From contig FWCC01000375.1 in NCBI GenBank assembly GCA_900169235.1, positions 1-64,000 of the forward strand: a stretch of 64,000 nucleotides of DNA, written 5' to 3'. How positions within the stretch are numbered: position 1 is the first letter of the stretch; each line of letters begins with the position of its first letter. Positions 21,833 through 34,102 of the stretch are shown in pieces. The position numbers and the translations under genes are program-made. The notes under the pieces were generated by a model. It was not told the DNA's origin. It worked only from the letters and a program-made list of their open reading frames with translations, and did not search any database. This DNA comes from Zarea fungicola (Eukaryota > Ascomycota > Sordariomycetes > Hypocreales > Cordycipitaceae).

Positions 21833-22303
21833 CTTCCGAGATGCTGGACCAGAGACAACGGTTTAATGTTACGCTAGCGGACCAGTAGAGGATTACAGTA
21901 AATGGCTGGAGAGGCCCGTATTTCCGCACAATAGGGGAGTAAATAAAATGCTCAAGCTGCGCCAGTAGCGGCTCTTTGTGAGTAGCTGCACCTTGAGTTA
22001 AAGCCTCAGTGTCTGAAGTCAAGCTCGCCTGAACCTAACCGACGCGACGTACAATAGGCGGTCCACTTATTTTGGACAATGTGATATGGCACTAGAGCAA
22101 AGAGGCCAAGACGGACTCAGAACAAGTCTCCGATGGGACCAAGTGCGCCGGTTGGGCAACCGGGAGCGGTACCGGAGTTGCCGGCAAGTACCCACTGGCT
22201 TGAGAGCATCCTGCCGTCTTACAGCGTGGCCGTCACTTACACCGAAAAGTAAACTGTAACAATTCTACACCTTTTTGAATTCTGCTCAAAAATCATCGAA
22301 AAC
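21833..22303. promoter_or_regulatory. divergent promoter of the amidase and dienelactone hydrolase
   Basis: A 471-bp gap with no gene. It carries the palindrome at 22148-22163 and, a few bases on, ACCGGAGTTGCCGG (22171-22184), another pair of CCGG half sites. Confidence 0.5.
22148..22163. promoter_or_regulatory. candidate Zn2Cys6 operator, CCGG-N8-CCGG
   Basis: CCGGTTGGGCAACCGG is an inverted repeat of CCGGTTG around GG, 141 bases before the hydrolase ATG. It matches the element at 17330-17345 at 14 of 16 positions. Confidence 0.55.
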
Positions 22304-23316
22304 ATGGCAGAGACCGTGGATCCCGTTCTCGCAAAAGCAGCTGACCTGTGCTGTCTCAAAGGCGACTTTCACCATGGCGAGCCCAAGGGATCCATAATCG
22401 AGATTGACGGCGTCGACACGTACATTGCCACTCCTGATCCCAAAAACGCTAATGGAAACGTCTTGCTATACTTCCCAGATGCATTTGGGCTGCACATGAA
22501 CAGTATGTTGATGATGGACGCATACGCTGCCTGTGGATACTTGACACTCGGTGTCGACTATTTCCTTGGAGTATGTATTGAATTCAGACCAATGTCAGAT
22601 AAAGCCATGCCAACGTAGGCTATTCACTAGGACGCTGTAACCAGATATTCCGCCACGCCACTGACTGACCCCAACTTCAATTTGGAGGCATGGAGTGCAA
22701 AGCATCTTACCGTCTCCGAGGAAGTTGCGGCGAAGTGGGTCAAGGACGTGAAAGAAAAGTACGATCCAAGCAACAAGGTTAAATTTGGCTGTGTTGGCTA
22801 CTGGTATGTTTCCATCTCAAAGGTCAAGGATCGATGTTTTAGCTGATTGTCTTAGCTGGGGTGCACGATTCGTCTGCGAGCAGTTATCGGACAGTGGAAT
22901 TTGCTCTGCCGGAGCGATTGCCCACCCATCTTTCGTGAAAGAGAGCCATGTCCAGAAGTCTAAAGGTAGGTATCCCGCTGAGTCGGAATTGTGTCACACG
23001 ATGAGAGGTCGCTAATTAATTGAACAGCACCTATTGCCTGGTCAGTGCCGAGCATCGATAAGCTTTTCAGCCCCGAGGCGCGTGCACGGGTAATCGAGAT
23101 ATGTACAGAGAAGAATCAACATTTCAACATGCAGATTTTCTCCAATGTTGGTCATGGGTTTGCGGTAAGCTCATAAAAGATCTGGCCATGTGAAGCAACG
23201 TGAGCTAAGATTATGTTTAGTCACGAGCACGACTCACAGATCCGTACGAGAAGTGGGCCAAAGAACAGCACTTCAAGAACTCTATCGAGTGGCTTGACTT
23301 CTGGATCATGCGATAG
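22304..23316 (+). CDS. dienelactone hydrolase family protein
   Basis: Five exons: 22304-22570, 22631-22803, 22856-22965, 23028-23164 and 23221-23316, with introns of 52-62 nt; 260 residues. The nucleophile motif VGYCWGA (Cys147) is rebuilt exactly across the second splice. The catalytic histidine is His226 in NVGHGFA, and Asp194 is a candidate acid. The N-terminus has the LLYFPDAFGLHMNS block typical of fungal members. It is an alpha/beta hydrolase with a cysteine nucleophile, acting on lactones or related esters, and is cytosolic by sequence. It is divergent from the amidase and shares the palindromic promoter element, so the two are probably co-regulated. The true substrate is unknown. Confidence 0.88.
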
Positions 23317-24417
23317 ATCATAAAGCAAGAATTTGGCCGAAGAAATTTGGTGACATGAATAGATGACAGCCAGGATATATATGAGAAGAAAGGGGCGAGA
23401 CTGTGTCGAGAGGGTGGCCACATTATTTGTATATCGTGCACATACGTCTAGGAAATTTGCTGGGACCAGATTTTTACTGATTGGTCTGTCCAGTCTGGAG
23501 ACAGCAAGCTCGACCCAATAAAATGCACCGTTTACCTGGATAGGAATTAAGTAGGGTGGCGAATCATTTAGCCTCATCCTGTCATCAAATATACCCACAT
23601 CATTTACTCAGCCTGCAGCACCAAGGCCAAAGGTACATACCTTGGAAGTAACGTACGGACTATCTGGGCCAAAGACGAAGAAGTGAAAGAAGGATGGCAT
23701 TCAACCAACCAGCGTGTTCCTTTGTGCAATATGACGGGCCAATGCTGCCCAAGGACAGCTGCAGAAGTCGTGAATTTATTGCATGACAGGATACACCCCA
23801 AGGATTTGCCGGCCTACTAACTTCCTATCTAGGCAAACGGTGAATTTTAAATGCTAGACGGGTGCCGTGCGTTGCTAAACTTTTCTTCATAATAGACTAT
23901 CATGAAGCTCCATTTATTCAACTAATTGGTTTTAGTACTCTTAATAGAGGGATCGGTTTAGGGACTCAGCCCATTTACCGATGATTCAACGCCATCGCCC
24001 ACCTTTTTAAACTGATAGTCGGCACGAGATTGCCGCACGGCGCGAAGGAAATATCACTTCCCTGACTTAAACGGGAAAGAGCCAACAACCAAAAGGGAAC
24101 AAGAGGACGAAGAAATCCCACTTACACCCGTTCAAATATAGCCCCAGCTGGGGATTCCTCCAATAGGGACAAGCTTCACCCGTTTGATGCGGGTAGGCCC
24201 GTGTTAATGCTGAATCATCTGCTGCCGCCCCATGAAGCTTGGCGTCCTTCGGCCTTCTTCCGAGTTTCCAGGGCGGCGCCGATCCTTTTCCTGGCAGCCG
24301 AAGATCAGGGCATATTTCGCTCCACTGTTTCCCGTTTTGTGGCTGCTTACCGCTGAATAAAGGTATTCGTATACACTCGAAGGCGAAATAAATGTCCGTT
24401 TTCTTTTAGTTGGCTTT
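23317..24417. other. intergenic stretch, no supported gene
   Basis: This should contain the 3' end of the hydrolase gene, then non-coding sequence. Several direct and inverted short matches occur near 24130-24260, but none forms a clear element. The right end is the insertion site (GCTTT) of solo LTR copy B. Confidence 0.4.
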
Positions 24418-24727
24418 TGTTGGTGCGATCACGAAGGGTTACTGGGCACAGTACTGAGAGGGGCGTCCTCCAGTAGTAATGCTGTATTAACTTGGTGGTC
24501 AATTGAGGCTATCTACAGAAGTGGGAGGAAGCCCTCCCCTGCATAAAGGAAGGCAGTAGCAAACAAAGCAAATATCAATCAGAAGATCCCTCTTTCACCC
24601 TTAGCTGTCGTGATGACCTCGTAACTAGGGCAGGCTGCCGTCGGTCACGGCGTTGACCGACGGAAGCCTACAGCAGAAGTCAGGAATCGCTAGATACGCT
24701 GTTTGACCTGAGTCAGCAGTCACAACA
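24418..24727. mobile_element. solo LTR, copy B, with perfect target-site duplication
   Basis: A 310-bp element begins TGTTGGTG and ends CACAACA, flanked by GCTTT on both sides (24413-24417 and 24728-24732). The exact 5-bp duplication with TG..CA ends confirms an LTR-retrotransposon footprint. No internal coding region remains. It is collinear with copies A and C. Confidence 0.85.
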
Positions 24728-25091
24728 GCTTTATTAAAAATTGGGTGGGCCTCTTGTTGGCAGATGGACATGGAAGAAACAAGGATAGGAGCAGAAGCTG
24801 GAGGTTGAATCGACTACAGGCTTACAGGAGGCAAAGACGTTAATTCTGGACATGTACATGTCACGCAGCAATTACCGGTCGAGCTTACAATTGATGCCCT
24901 ATTGGTGGCCTAGTCACCGGGCGTAATGAACTAACTGAACAGTACATTTTGCATAATTACACTGGTTAAAAGTTCATTTCAAGCTTCAAATAAGGCAATG
25001 GTGTCAGAAACAGTGGAGTACGACTAAATGCCAGCCCCTGCTCATGTTGACACACAGACCAGACTTGGTATTTCAAAACACTTTGACTACT

Positions 25092-25141
25092 TGTGCCAGC
25101 ACCCACAACTCCCCACTACGAAGTTGGTGGGTGCTGGCACA
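25092..25141. repeat. near-perfect 20-bp inverted repeat (hairpin)
   Basis: TGTGCCAGCACCCA at 25092-25105 is matched by TGGGTGCTGGCACA at 25128-25141. The stem extends inward through CAACT / AGTTGG with a one-base bulge, leaving a loop of about ten bases. It lies between the two solo LTRs and outside both. It could be a transcription-terminator-like or element-derived hairpin; its role is unknown. Confidence 0.6.
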
Positions 25142-25283
25142 GGTGGCGGCATTACTAGAGTGATACCTGGTTCAATACTTTTGCTTCGGAGTAAAGTCTT
25201 CTACATCTGCAATGCCCCACCGAAAACTACTCCGATTCCTACTCCTGCTCCTGCTAATCCTACAGTAGCTAATCCTGCATCAC

Positions 25284-25596
25284 TGTTGGTATTATCACGA
25301 GCAGTTACGAGGCACGGTATTGAGATGGGCGTCTCCCACTATGTATGCTATTTGTAACTTATTATAATTAAGAAATTTAGCTACAGATAGAGGAGGAATT
25401 ACTCTTCTATATAAAGAACGTCAAAAGCAGGAAAAGCAAACAACAAACCAGACAGGTTCCTCTTTCCTCCCCGCCGTGATGGCCTCGTATCGACGGCAGG
25501 CTGCTGTCTATCACGGCCTTGACCGACGGAAGCCTGCTGCGGCAAGACTTAGGCCTCACAGGAAGAGCTGCTTGACCTGACTCAGTGGTCACAACA
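25284..25596. mobile_element. solo LTR, copy C, 474 bp upstream of the PKS start
   Basis: A 313-bp element begins TGTTGGTATTATCACG and ends CACAACA, flanked by ATCAC and ATCAT, a duplication with one C-to-T change. It is collinear with copies A and B. Each copy has its own target site, so they are separate insertions rather than the two ends of one element. Confidence 0.82.
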
Positions 25597-26069
25597 ATCA
25601 TCGAAGTGAGGGTGGCGTTAGCATTAAGAAAAGATCGTCTCCGTCATTGGTACACAAGGACATATTTATTCTACTGTGCACAATTCCAATGGCCGCGAAA
25701 CCTTTTTTTATATTAGTGGACCATGACCAGGTCCAGTGGGTAAACTCTCATTGTGCGTGGTGACCGGCAATTACGGCAAAGACTTTGACAACACTCAACG
25801 AAGGCAGTAGTATCATGGAGCTATGAACCAACAAGGATCAAGATAGCGGCTGACCTCAGCATGCTCATCTGCTACGATATTCACTCTCTTTCGAATGTTG
25901 AGCTCAGGTTTCGTTCCCACTTATGAGGCCGGCCAACTGACGGAATACTAATCCGGTCTTTGCCAGTATAATAATAGGTATTTATACGTCAGTTGTCTGT
26001 CGATGGATTCCAAAAGACTATCCAGTTCAAGACAATCTAAGCACCTTTCAAAGAGAGCTACTCTTCAAC
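25597..26069 (+). promoter_or_regulatory. presumed promoter of the PKS gene
   Basis: The 473 bp between solo LTR copy C and the PKS ATG contain no gene. CGG and CCGG triplets occur near 25930-25955, but not the CCGG-N8-CCGG palindrome seen at 17330 and 22148. A TATA-like TATTTATAC lies at about 25979-25987. Confidence 0.4.
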
Positions 26070-29000
26070 ATGGCTGTAACGAACAACAATCGAAGCATCA
26101 CGGCGCAGCAAGGTACCGTAATGCCCATAGCTATTGTGGGCATGGCCGGACGGTTTCCCGGCGATGCAGAAAATCCCAGAAAGCTATGGGATATGCTGGC
26201 AGAAGGCCGAGGAGCTGCAGATTATATCCCGAAGGATCGGTTCAATATTGATTCCTTTTACCATCCCAATAACAGTCGTCGAGGAACAACGAGCACGAAA
26301 AAGGCGCATTTTATGAAGCGAGATATTGCTGCATTTGATGCTCCCTTCTTCAACGTATCTGTGGCTGAAGCCAAGCTATGGACCCTCAGCAGCGTATGGC
26401 ATTAGAATGCACATACGAAGCTTTAGAGAATGGTAGATAGGACTGCCAGTGCACCATGGTAAACATGCTAACATTAGGACAGCTGGTATACGAATGGAAG
26501 ATGTTCGGGGGTCCGACACATCGTGCTTCATAGGCTGCTTTGCAGGTGACTATGCCGGCCTCGCCAGTGCTGATATTGATGATTCCGCCATGTACCAGGC
26601 TATTGGCCTGGGTACAGCCATGATTTCAAACCGTGTTTCGTGGTTTTTTGACTTCAAAGGTCCAAGTGTCAGCTTAGATACGGCCTGCTCATCATCCCTA
26701 GTCGCCCTACATCTCGGTTGCCAAACTCTTCGTACGGGAGAGTCGACCATGGTATGTTCGAAATCTAAAGAGTTCTGAAAACTCGCAGCTGACCTTTCCA
26801 GGCCGTTATTGGAGGTGTAAATGTTCTACTTCTTCCAGAGACCTTTAGTGCCATGACATCAATGAACTTCCTCAGCCCTGATGGAAAGTGCTATTCGTTT
26901 GATGACAGAGCAAATGGATACTCTCGTGGCGAAGGTATATTGTAACACTTATCATATTACTATTCGGGGCTAGCATTTATTCAGGCTCGGGCTTCATCGT
27001 TTTGAAATCTCTCGACCGTGCCGTTGCAGATGGTGATGTAATTCGGGGTATTATTCGCAACACCGGATCGAATCAAGATGGCAACACACCTGGTATTACA
27101 CTGCCATCTTCAGCCTCCCAGGAAAGTCTGATTCGCAGACTCTATACACAGGCTGGCTTGAATCTGGCTGATACAACCTATGTCGAGGCCCACGGCACTG
27201 GAACAGCAGCGGGAGACCCTATCGAGGCATCCGCTTTAGGGGCTACTTTTGGTGCGGCGAGGGCAAAGGGCGACCCATTATATATCGGCTCCGTGAAGTC
27301 TAATGTTGGTCATCTTGAAAGCTCCTCCGCCATCACACAGGTTATAAAGTCTATTATGATGATTGAAAAAGGCTTGATCCCGCCCTCCATCCGATTTGAA
27401 AATCCCAACCCGCGAATTCCAATGCTGGAGTGGAATCTCAAAGTTCCAACAGAGCTGATACAATGGCCTTGTTCTGCTCTGCGCCGTATCAGTATCAATT
27501 CTTTTGGGTACGGAGGTACTAATGCACACTGTATCTTGGATGACGCCTACCATTATCTAAAGACGTACGGGTTATCTGGAAAGCACAACGTGCAGGGTTT
27601 CCCGCCTTTACACCCGAAATTATTGGATTACGGTATTTCTGACAACTATTCTAAAGATAATGGACAAGAGAATCTCGTCACTACACAGACTGCAGCCCCA
27701 AAACTGCTTGTATGGACCTCACTCGACGAAGCTGGTCTGAAAAGGACTGGCAGCTCTTACTCGACGTACATCGCAGAAAAGGAAACCGAAAAATTGGACG
27801 AAAAGGAAGAGTTGAAATTACTCTCTGATTTGGCTTACACACTCGCATTTCGAAGATCGAGGTTTCCCTGGAAGTCTTTTGCAATTTCGAGAAGGTTGGA
27901 GGATGCTGCGGAGATGTTACAGAGCTCCAAGGTAGCGCCGGTTCGCTCTGCGGAGGCCCAGGAAATACCGAGAATCTGCTTTGTATTTACTGGGCAAGGC
28001 GCTCAGTGGCATGCAATGGGGCGCGAGCTTCTTGCTTATCCCACATTCAAGCGAAGCCTGGAAATGGCCGATGCCCACTTCGCCGCCCTTGGAGCTGAAT
28101 GGTCGCTCATTGCGGAGCTCCTTAGAGATCGAGACTCATCGAAACTAGATCGCCCAGAGCTCAGTCAACCAGCCTGCACAGCTCTGCAGCTAGCCATGGT
28201 CGACCTTCTGAAAGGCTGGGGTATCGTGGCGACAGCTGTAGTAGGCCATTCCAGTGGTGAGATTGCTGCCGCATACTGCAAAGGGGCCTTGACAAGTAAA
28301 CAAGCTTGGGCCATTGCTTATCACAGAGGAAGGCTAGCAAGCAGTATGAAAGAAATGGTGCCGGATATACGAGGAGCTATGCTTGCATGCGGCCTAGGGG
28401 CCGAGGAAGCCACTGAATACATCAAGCGCCTGCCTGATTCCTCGGTGACGGTAGCATGTGTCAACAGCCCTTCGAGCACTACGCTCTCCGGTGACTCAAA
28501 GGCAATAGACAAGATGGCCACGCTTCTGAACGATGATGGCCATTTTGCGCGGAAGCTGAAGGTTGGAGTTGCGTATCACTCGCCACACATGCAGCTCATT
28601 GCCGCTCCTTACCTCCAGGCGCTTGGAAAAATTGACACCCCCGCCATCGAGAGTACAGTAACAATGGTGTCGTCAGTTACAGGGATGGTAGTTGAAAACT
28701 GTGACTTGGAGAGCCAGTACTGGGTTGACAATCTCACCAGCCCCGTCTTGTTCACTGATGCAGTGCAAAGTATGATAGCAGAGGTTACGGAGCAGGCCGG
28801 CGGCACGTCATCCGCTCTACAACTAATCGAAATTGGGCCTCACAGTGCGCTTCAAGGTCCCATTCGGCAGATTCTGGATGCCAAGGGAATCAAGAATGTC
28901 TTTTATGACTCTGTAATTCAACGCAACGTGGATGCGGCAGAGACCGCCCTGAACGTGGTCGGGAAGCTATTCCAAGTAGGCTACCCCGTTGACCTGGCCG

Positions 29001-32000
29001 CCATTAATAAATGTGAAAACGAAGATGGAGACAGTCAGATGTTGGTTGACTTGCCACCCTTTGCGTGGAAGCATGACACAAAGCATTGGTTCGAGTCATC
29101 GCAATCCCTTGCCCATCGATTCCGCCAACATCCAAGGACAGACTTTCTTGGCGCAGAGACGCCGGAACTGCTGCAACATGAGCCTCGTTTCCGCAATTTC
29201 ATTCGACCAGCAGAGGTCCCGTGGGTTTATGATCACAAGATACATGGTTCTACGCTCTATCCTGCAGCAAGCATGTTGATCGCTGCAATTGAGGCCATGG
29301 CCCAGAAGTCTGATCCAGGCAAGGACATTGAGGGCTACGAGCTTCGTGACATCAACATCAACAAAGCCATCGTTGTTCCGTCACAGGATGAAGCTGATAC
29401 AGCAGTCGAAATACTGCTAACTTTGAGTCCTGCTCGCTCGGATTCTGAGGCTCCGCCATTTCTGTGGCATCGTTTCAGGCTGTATTCTAGAAGGGATACG
29501 TGGGAGCTCAACTGTTCTGGTTTGATATGTTTGAAGTACAAGGAACTTGCAAACCCTCTGTTCGCTGACGAGAAGATACACCTGAATAGGAGATATGATG
29601 AGAAATATAATGCTGTCCGAAGCAATTGTACAAAGATACGGGATGCAGCTTGGTTTTACGAACAGCTCCATTCCATCGGCATGCAGTATGGTACGACATT
29701 TCAAACCTTGACAGATATCAACAAGGGCGAATTTGAGAGTTCCTGCACTCTCACAATTCCAGCTACGAGCTCTATCATGCCAGACCAGTTTGAATTCGGA
29801 CACATTATCCATCCGGCAACACTCGACGGCTTCCTTCACATGGCACTATCAGCTCTATCGAGTGCTGACAAAGACCTCGAGGTGGCTCAGGTTCCAACTT
29901 CTATCAAGAGGGTTTACATCTCTGCCTCTTTGCCCAAAGATGCAGGATGTAAACTTCATGGTTATGCTCAGGCAGTTAACGGTATCTGTGGCGTGGCTGT
30001 TTCCAGTGAGACTTGGGAGGAGCCTTTGGCTATTTTTGAGGGTGTTAGAATGACGGTTGTGCCGGGACAGTTTCAGACAGATGCCTTCCAGGAGATACTT
30101 AAATCAGTTGCAACCAGCCATTGGAAGCAGGACTGGTCGCTTCTGAGCCCACAGCAGCTCACTCAGCTCTGTTCTGATACCATTGGCGACACAGGGATCG
30201 TTGATAGACAGGTGCTCATTGACTTGGAGATGGCTTGCTTCATATTTATCAAGCGAGTCATGCAAGAATGCTCACCCACAGAAGCAGAAGGTTTTGCTTG
30301 GAATTTCAAGCTTTACTACGAGTACATGAGGAGGTGCTATGAGCGTGGCTTACGGGGCCAGCTAGCGTACCAAACTGAGGGCTTCAACTGGAGCAGTATG
30401 GATAAGGCTACTGAGGATTCTCTATTGAAGCGCGTCGCCGAGACAACGAGTGATGGAATGGTGCTTGTGGCCCAGGGCCATTACTTGCCGCAGATTCTAC
30501 GCGGAGAGATTCCCCCGCTACAAATCCTAATGAAAGATGACATGCTCGAAAAAGTCTACCGTACGGGTCTCGATACGAAGCGACACTTTGCTCAACTGAG
30601 CTTCTGTGCCGACCTGCTGGCGCATAAAGCGCCCGACATGAAAATCCTGGAGATTGGAGCTGGAACTGGCGGTGCAACATTACCCATCATGCAAATTCTC
30701 AGCGAGGGCGACGGCATGGCGCCTCGCTTCGCCCACTATACATACACAGATATCAGTCTCGGACACTTCGAGAAGGCTGCCGAGAAGTTTGCGCAATGGA
30801 CTCCATGGATGACTTTTGCCAAGCTGAACATTGAAGAGGATCCCATGTCACAAGGCTTCGAAGAAGGCGGCTATGACTTGGTCGTGGCCGCTGGAGTACT
30901 CCACGCCACGCGTTCTATTGAGCAGACAATGATCAACTTGAGGCGTCTGTTGAAGCCAACGGGTAAACTTCTGTTAAGCGAACCAACATCAGACATCAAG
31001 ATGCGTTACCACATGATTGTCGGGTCTCTTGAAGGTTGGTGGTACGGACGAGACGATGGGCGTATGTGGACACCGCATCTGTCCATTGATAGCTGGGATA
31101 CGGTTTTGCGCAAGACGGGATATAGCGGAGTCGATGTTAAATTTGAGAATTTCGACAATGAGGTCGATACTGGATTGTCCGTCATGGTCGCAAGTGCTAC
31201 GCCGTCCACCACCTTGGCTCCTCCAGACGATGTCGTCATTGTTGTGCCCGTCAGTCCTCTTAATGAGACCACGCATTTCTCTGATAAGTTTAAAAAGCAT
31301 CTGGCAAGCCTTGGATCTACTGTTTCGGTTGCCACTCTTGCGGAAACCGTGGCGCTGGATCTGTCAGAGAAGTCGTGCCTCTGCCTTTTTGATATCGGCG
31401 AAACGGGAGGCTTCCTCGCAGATACATCTCATTCTGACTGGGCTGCATTCAAACGTCTCGTCCTCACGTCGCGTAGCACCGCATACATTACACGTGGAGC
31501 TACCGTAGAAAGCGGCAATCCATTTACCAACATGATGCACGGCGTAGCAAGATGCGTTCGGTCCGAAAACCCAGGACTATGCTTCGGTACCGTCGACGTT
31601 GAGCAGTCGGCAATCATAGATTCTGAAGATAATATCTCGGCCGTCGTTAATGTATTGTCCAGAGTGCACCACAACAAGACTGCAGAGCGTCCAGAGTGGG
31701 AGTTTTTGATTCGTGGGGGAATGCCTGAGGTCTTGCGGTACGGATTGGATAAACAGATGTGTAACTACCTCAGAGAGTCACGCTCGGGTCCCCGGGTTGA
31801 GAGAGGGTTGCTTCACGATACCAATAGATCGCTCAAGCTGGAGATTGGAACACCAGGGCGTTTGGAAACATTGCGCTACAACGATGGGTTGGATGTCACG
31901 AAGCCACTCCTCCATGATGAGGTCGACATCGAAGTTCGAGCCGCAGGTCTCAATTTTATGGATGTCATGGCCGCCATGGGACAGCTGCCACAAGACGATC

Positions 32001-34102
32001 TTGGTGCCGACTGCAGTGGCATCATTCGTCGAGTAGGCTCTTCAGTTGCTCATTTCAAGCCTGGAGACCGCGTGCTGGCTGCGGCACTGGGATCATTCGC
32101 TAATGTTGTGCGAACTGCTGCCAGTGCAGTCCAGCTTCTACCAGACAGCATCGACTTCGATACGGCAGCAGCACTCCCGGTTGCTTACATGACTGCATAC
32201 AGATCGCTTTACGAGGTGGCCAATCTCCAAAAAGATGAGGTGGTCCTCGTGCACAGTGCGGCTGGTGGTGTCGGTCAAGCTGCCATCAATCTAGCAAGAC
32301 ACCGTGGCGCAACCGTGATCGCGACAGTCTCATCAGAACCCAAAAAGGCTCTGCTGATGGAGACATTTGGTATTCCAGAGTCACATATCTTTGACAGTCG
32401 TGGAAGTTCATTCGCCGCAGGCGTCATGAGGTTGACAAACGGTCGTGGCGCCGACGTAGTGCTCAATTCTCTGGCTGGAGAGGCTCTTAGCTTGTCATGG
32501 AACTGCATTGCACGCTTCGGTCGTTTTATCGAGCTGGTAAAAAGGGATATACTGGTAAATGCAAGCTTGGACATGGCGCCGTTCCTACGCAATGCCTCTT
32601 TCCACGGAGTGAACCTGTTGGAATACGTGACGGAGGACGTCGACCCAACGGCCTTTCCCCGTATTTTCAGTGCTGTCATGGATTTAGTGCATGCCGGAGT
32701 TGCGACACCAATCGAGCCGACTACAACCATGCCTTTCTCAGAGGTTGAGAGCGCCTTTAGACTGATGCAGGGAGGTCAGCATATGGGCAAGATTGTCCTC
32801 AAAGCCGAGGAGGGCGACTTGGTTCCCTTGGTGCGACCTAGCCTAAGAAGCGCACTGTTCAACGAAGAAGGAACCTATATCATCGCTGGTGGCGGTGGTG
32901 GTCTAGGCAGAGCCATGGCGGCATGGATGAGCAAGCTGGGGGCACGAAACATCATCCTACTCTCCCGATCGGGAGATAAGAAGGCTGAAGTCCGCGAGCT
33001 GCTTACCCAGCTCGGCGAACAGGGAGTACGCGTGGCTGCTTGGGAGTGCGACATCAGCAAGGAGCGGAATCTGATGGCTTGCGTCGAGCGATGCAACTCC
33101 GAGTCCTGGCCACGCATTAGAGGTGTAATCCAGGCTGTCATGGTGCTCGATGACACGGTACGTACTTGCAAAACAAAAGTGGTTGTTAAAATGTACTGAC
33201 AGAAACCGCCTTCAGATCTACGACAACATGTCCCACGAGCAGTTCGCTAGCGCCGCACACCCCAAAGTCCATGGAAGCTGGAATCTGCATCAGCACCTGC
33301 CAAGAGATCTGGACTTTTTTGTGATGCTAGCCTCTACCGCGTCTGTTATCGGCTCACGGGCTCAAGCAAGCTATGCCGCCGGCAATACCTTCATGGATGC
33401 CCTGGCACGCCACCGCCGCGCTCTCGGCTTGGCAGGTTGTACCATTGACGTCGGCAAGATGAAGGGTGTTGGGTATCTCGCAGAACAACATGAGGGTGCG
33501 CGTGCACTCGAGAACACGGCATCTTGGGGCATCATGAGTGTTTACGAGCAAGACTTACTGCTTCTTCTGCAGGCGGCCATAGCCAACCAGACCCATGGCG
33601 GCGAGTCCGTTCCCGCGCAAGTCATCATGGGCTTGGGCACAGACGAGGCATCTCTCATAGAGGCGCGCGATCGACCTTGGTGGTTGGATGATGTAAAGTT
33701 TGCTCTTATCCTGCAGAGTGGTGAAGCATCCAAACAGCTATCGGGTGCGACAGATGAAGAGGCTCCCCTGACTGTCCGGATTAAACAGACAACAACAGAC
33801 GAGGAGGCCCATGACGTGATGAGTTCAGCGCTAGCTCGCAAGCTGGCCCGAGCCATGATGATTGATGCCGGTAAGTTTCACTGACGACAATGTTGGATGC
33901 AGACAACTGACCAATAACAGGCGACATTGAGATAACAAGAACCGTCAGCAGCTACGGTGTTGATAGCTTGCTGGCGGTTGAATTGCGTTCTTGGATATAT
34001 AATGAGATGCAGGTCAGCATTTCTGTGTTTGACCTCCTAGGCAACTCATCGATTGCAGAGCTTTCTCGCGGCATTGTTGAGGCATCCAAGGCAGAAAAGT
34101 AG
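26070..34102 (+). CDS. highly reducing polyketide synthase (KS-AT-DH-MT-ER-KR-ACP) with an apparent frameshift
   Basis: Six exons: 26070-26432, 26483-26751, 26802-26934, 26985-33157, 33216-33870 and 33921-34102, with introns of 50-58 nt; about 2,591 residues if the frame were intact. In order: KS (Cys190 in DTACSSS; EAHGTGT; SNVGHLESSS), AT (GHSSGE near 677), DH (YDHKIHGS; HPATLDG), C-methyltransferase (ILEIGAGTGG near 1470), ER (HSAAGGVGQA), KR (AGGGGGLGRA; Tyr in ASYAAGN) and ACP (GVDSLLAVELR). All active-site motifs look intact, so a reduced, possibly methylated chain is expected. There is no thioesterase or reductase, so release is in trans. At 26376-26377 the expected codon before MDPQQR lacks one base, breaking the frame at residue 102; no intron explains this. 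It is either a real null mutation or a sequence error. The start was chosen for the VMPIAIVGMAGRFPG block. Confidence 0.9.

Noticed and set aside
25028..25357. 109-codon frame with a Pro/Thr-rich tail
   Set aside because: It runs across the hairpin and into solo LTR copy C, so it is not a real gene as it stands; a gene relic cannot be shown.
24418..25596. Copies B and C as the two LTRs of one short retrotransposon
   Set aside because: Each copy has its own, different target-site duplication, so they are separate solo insertions.
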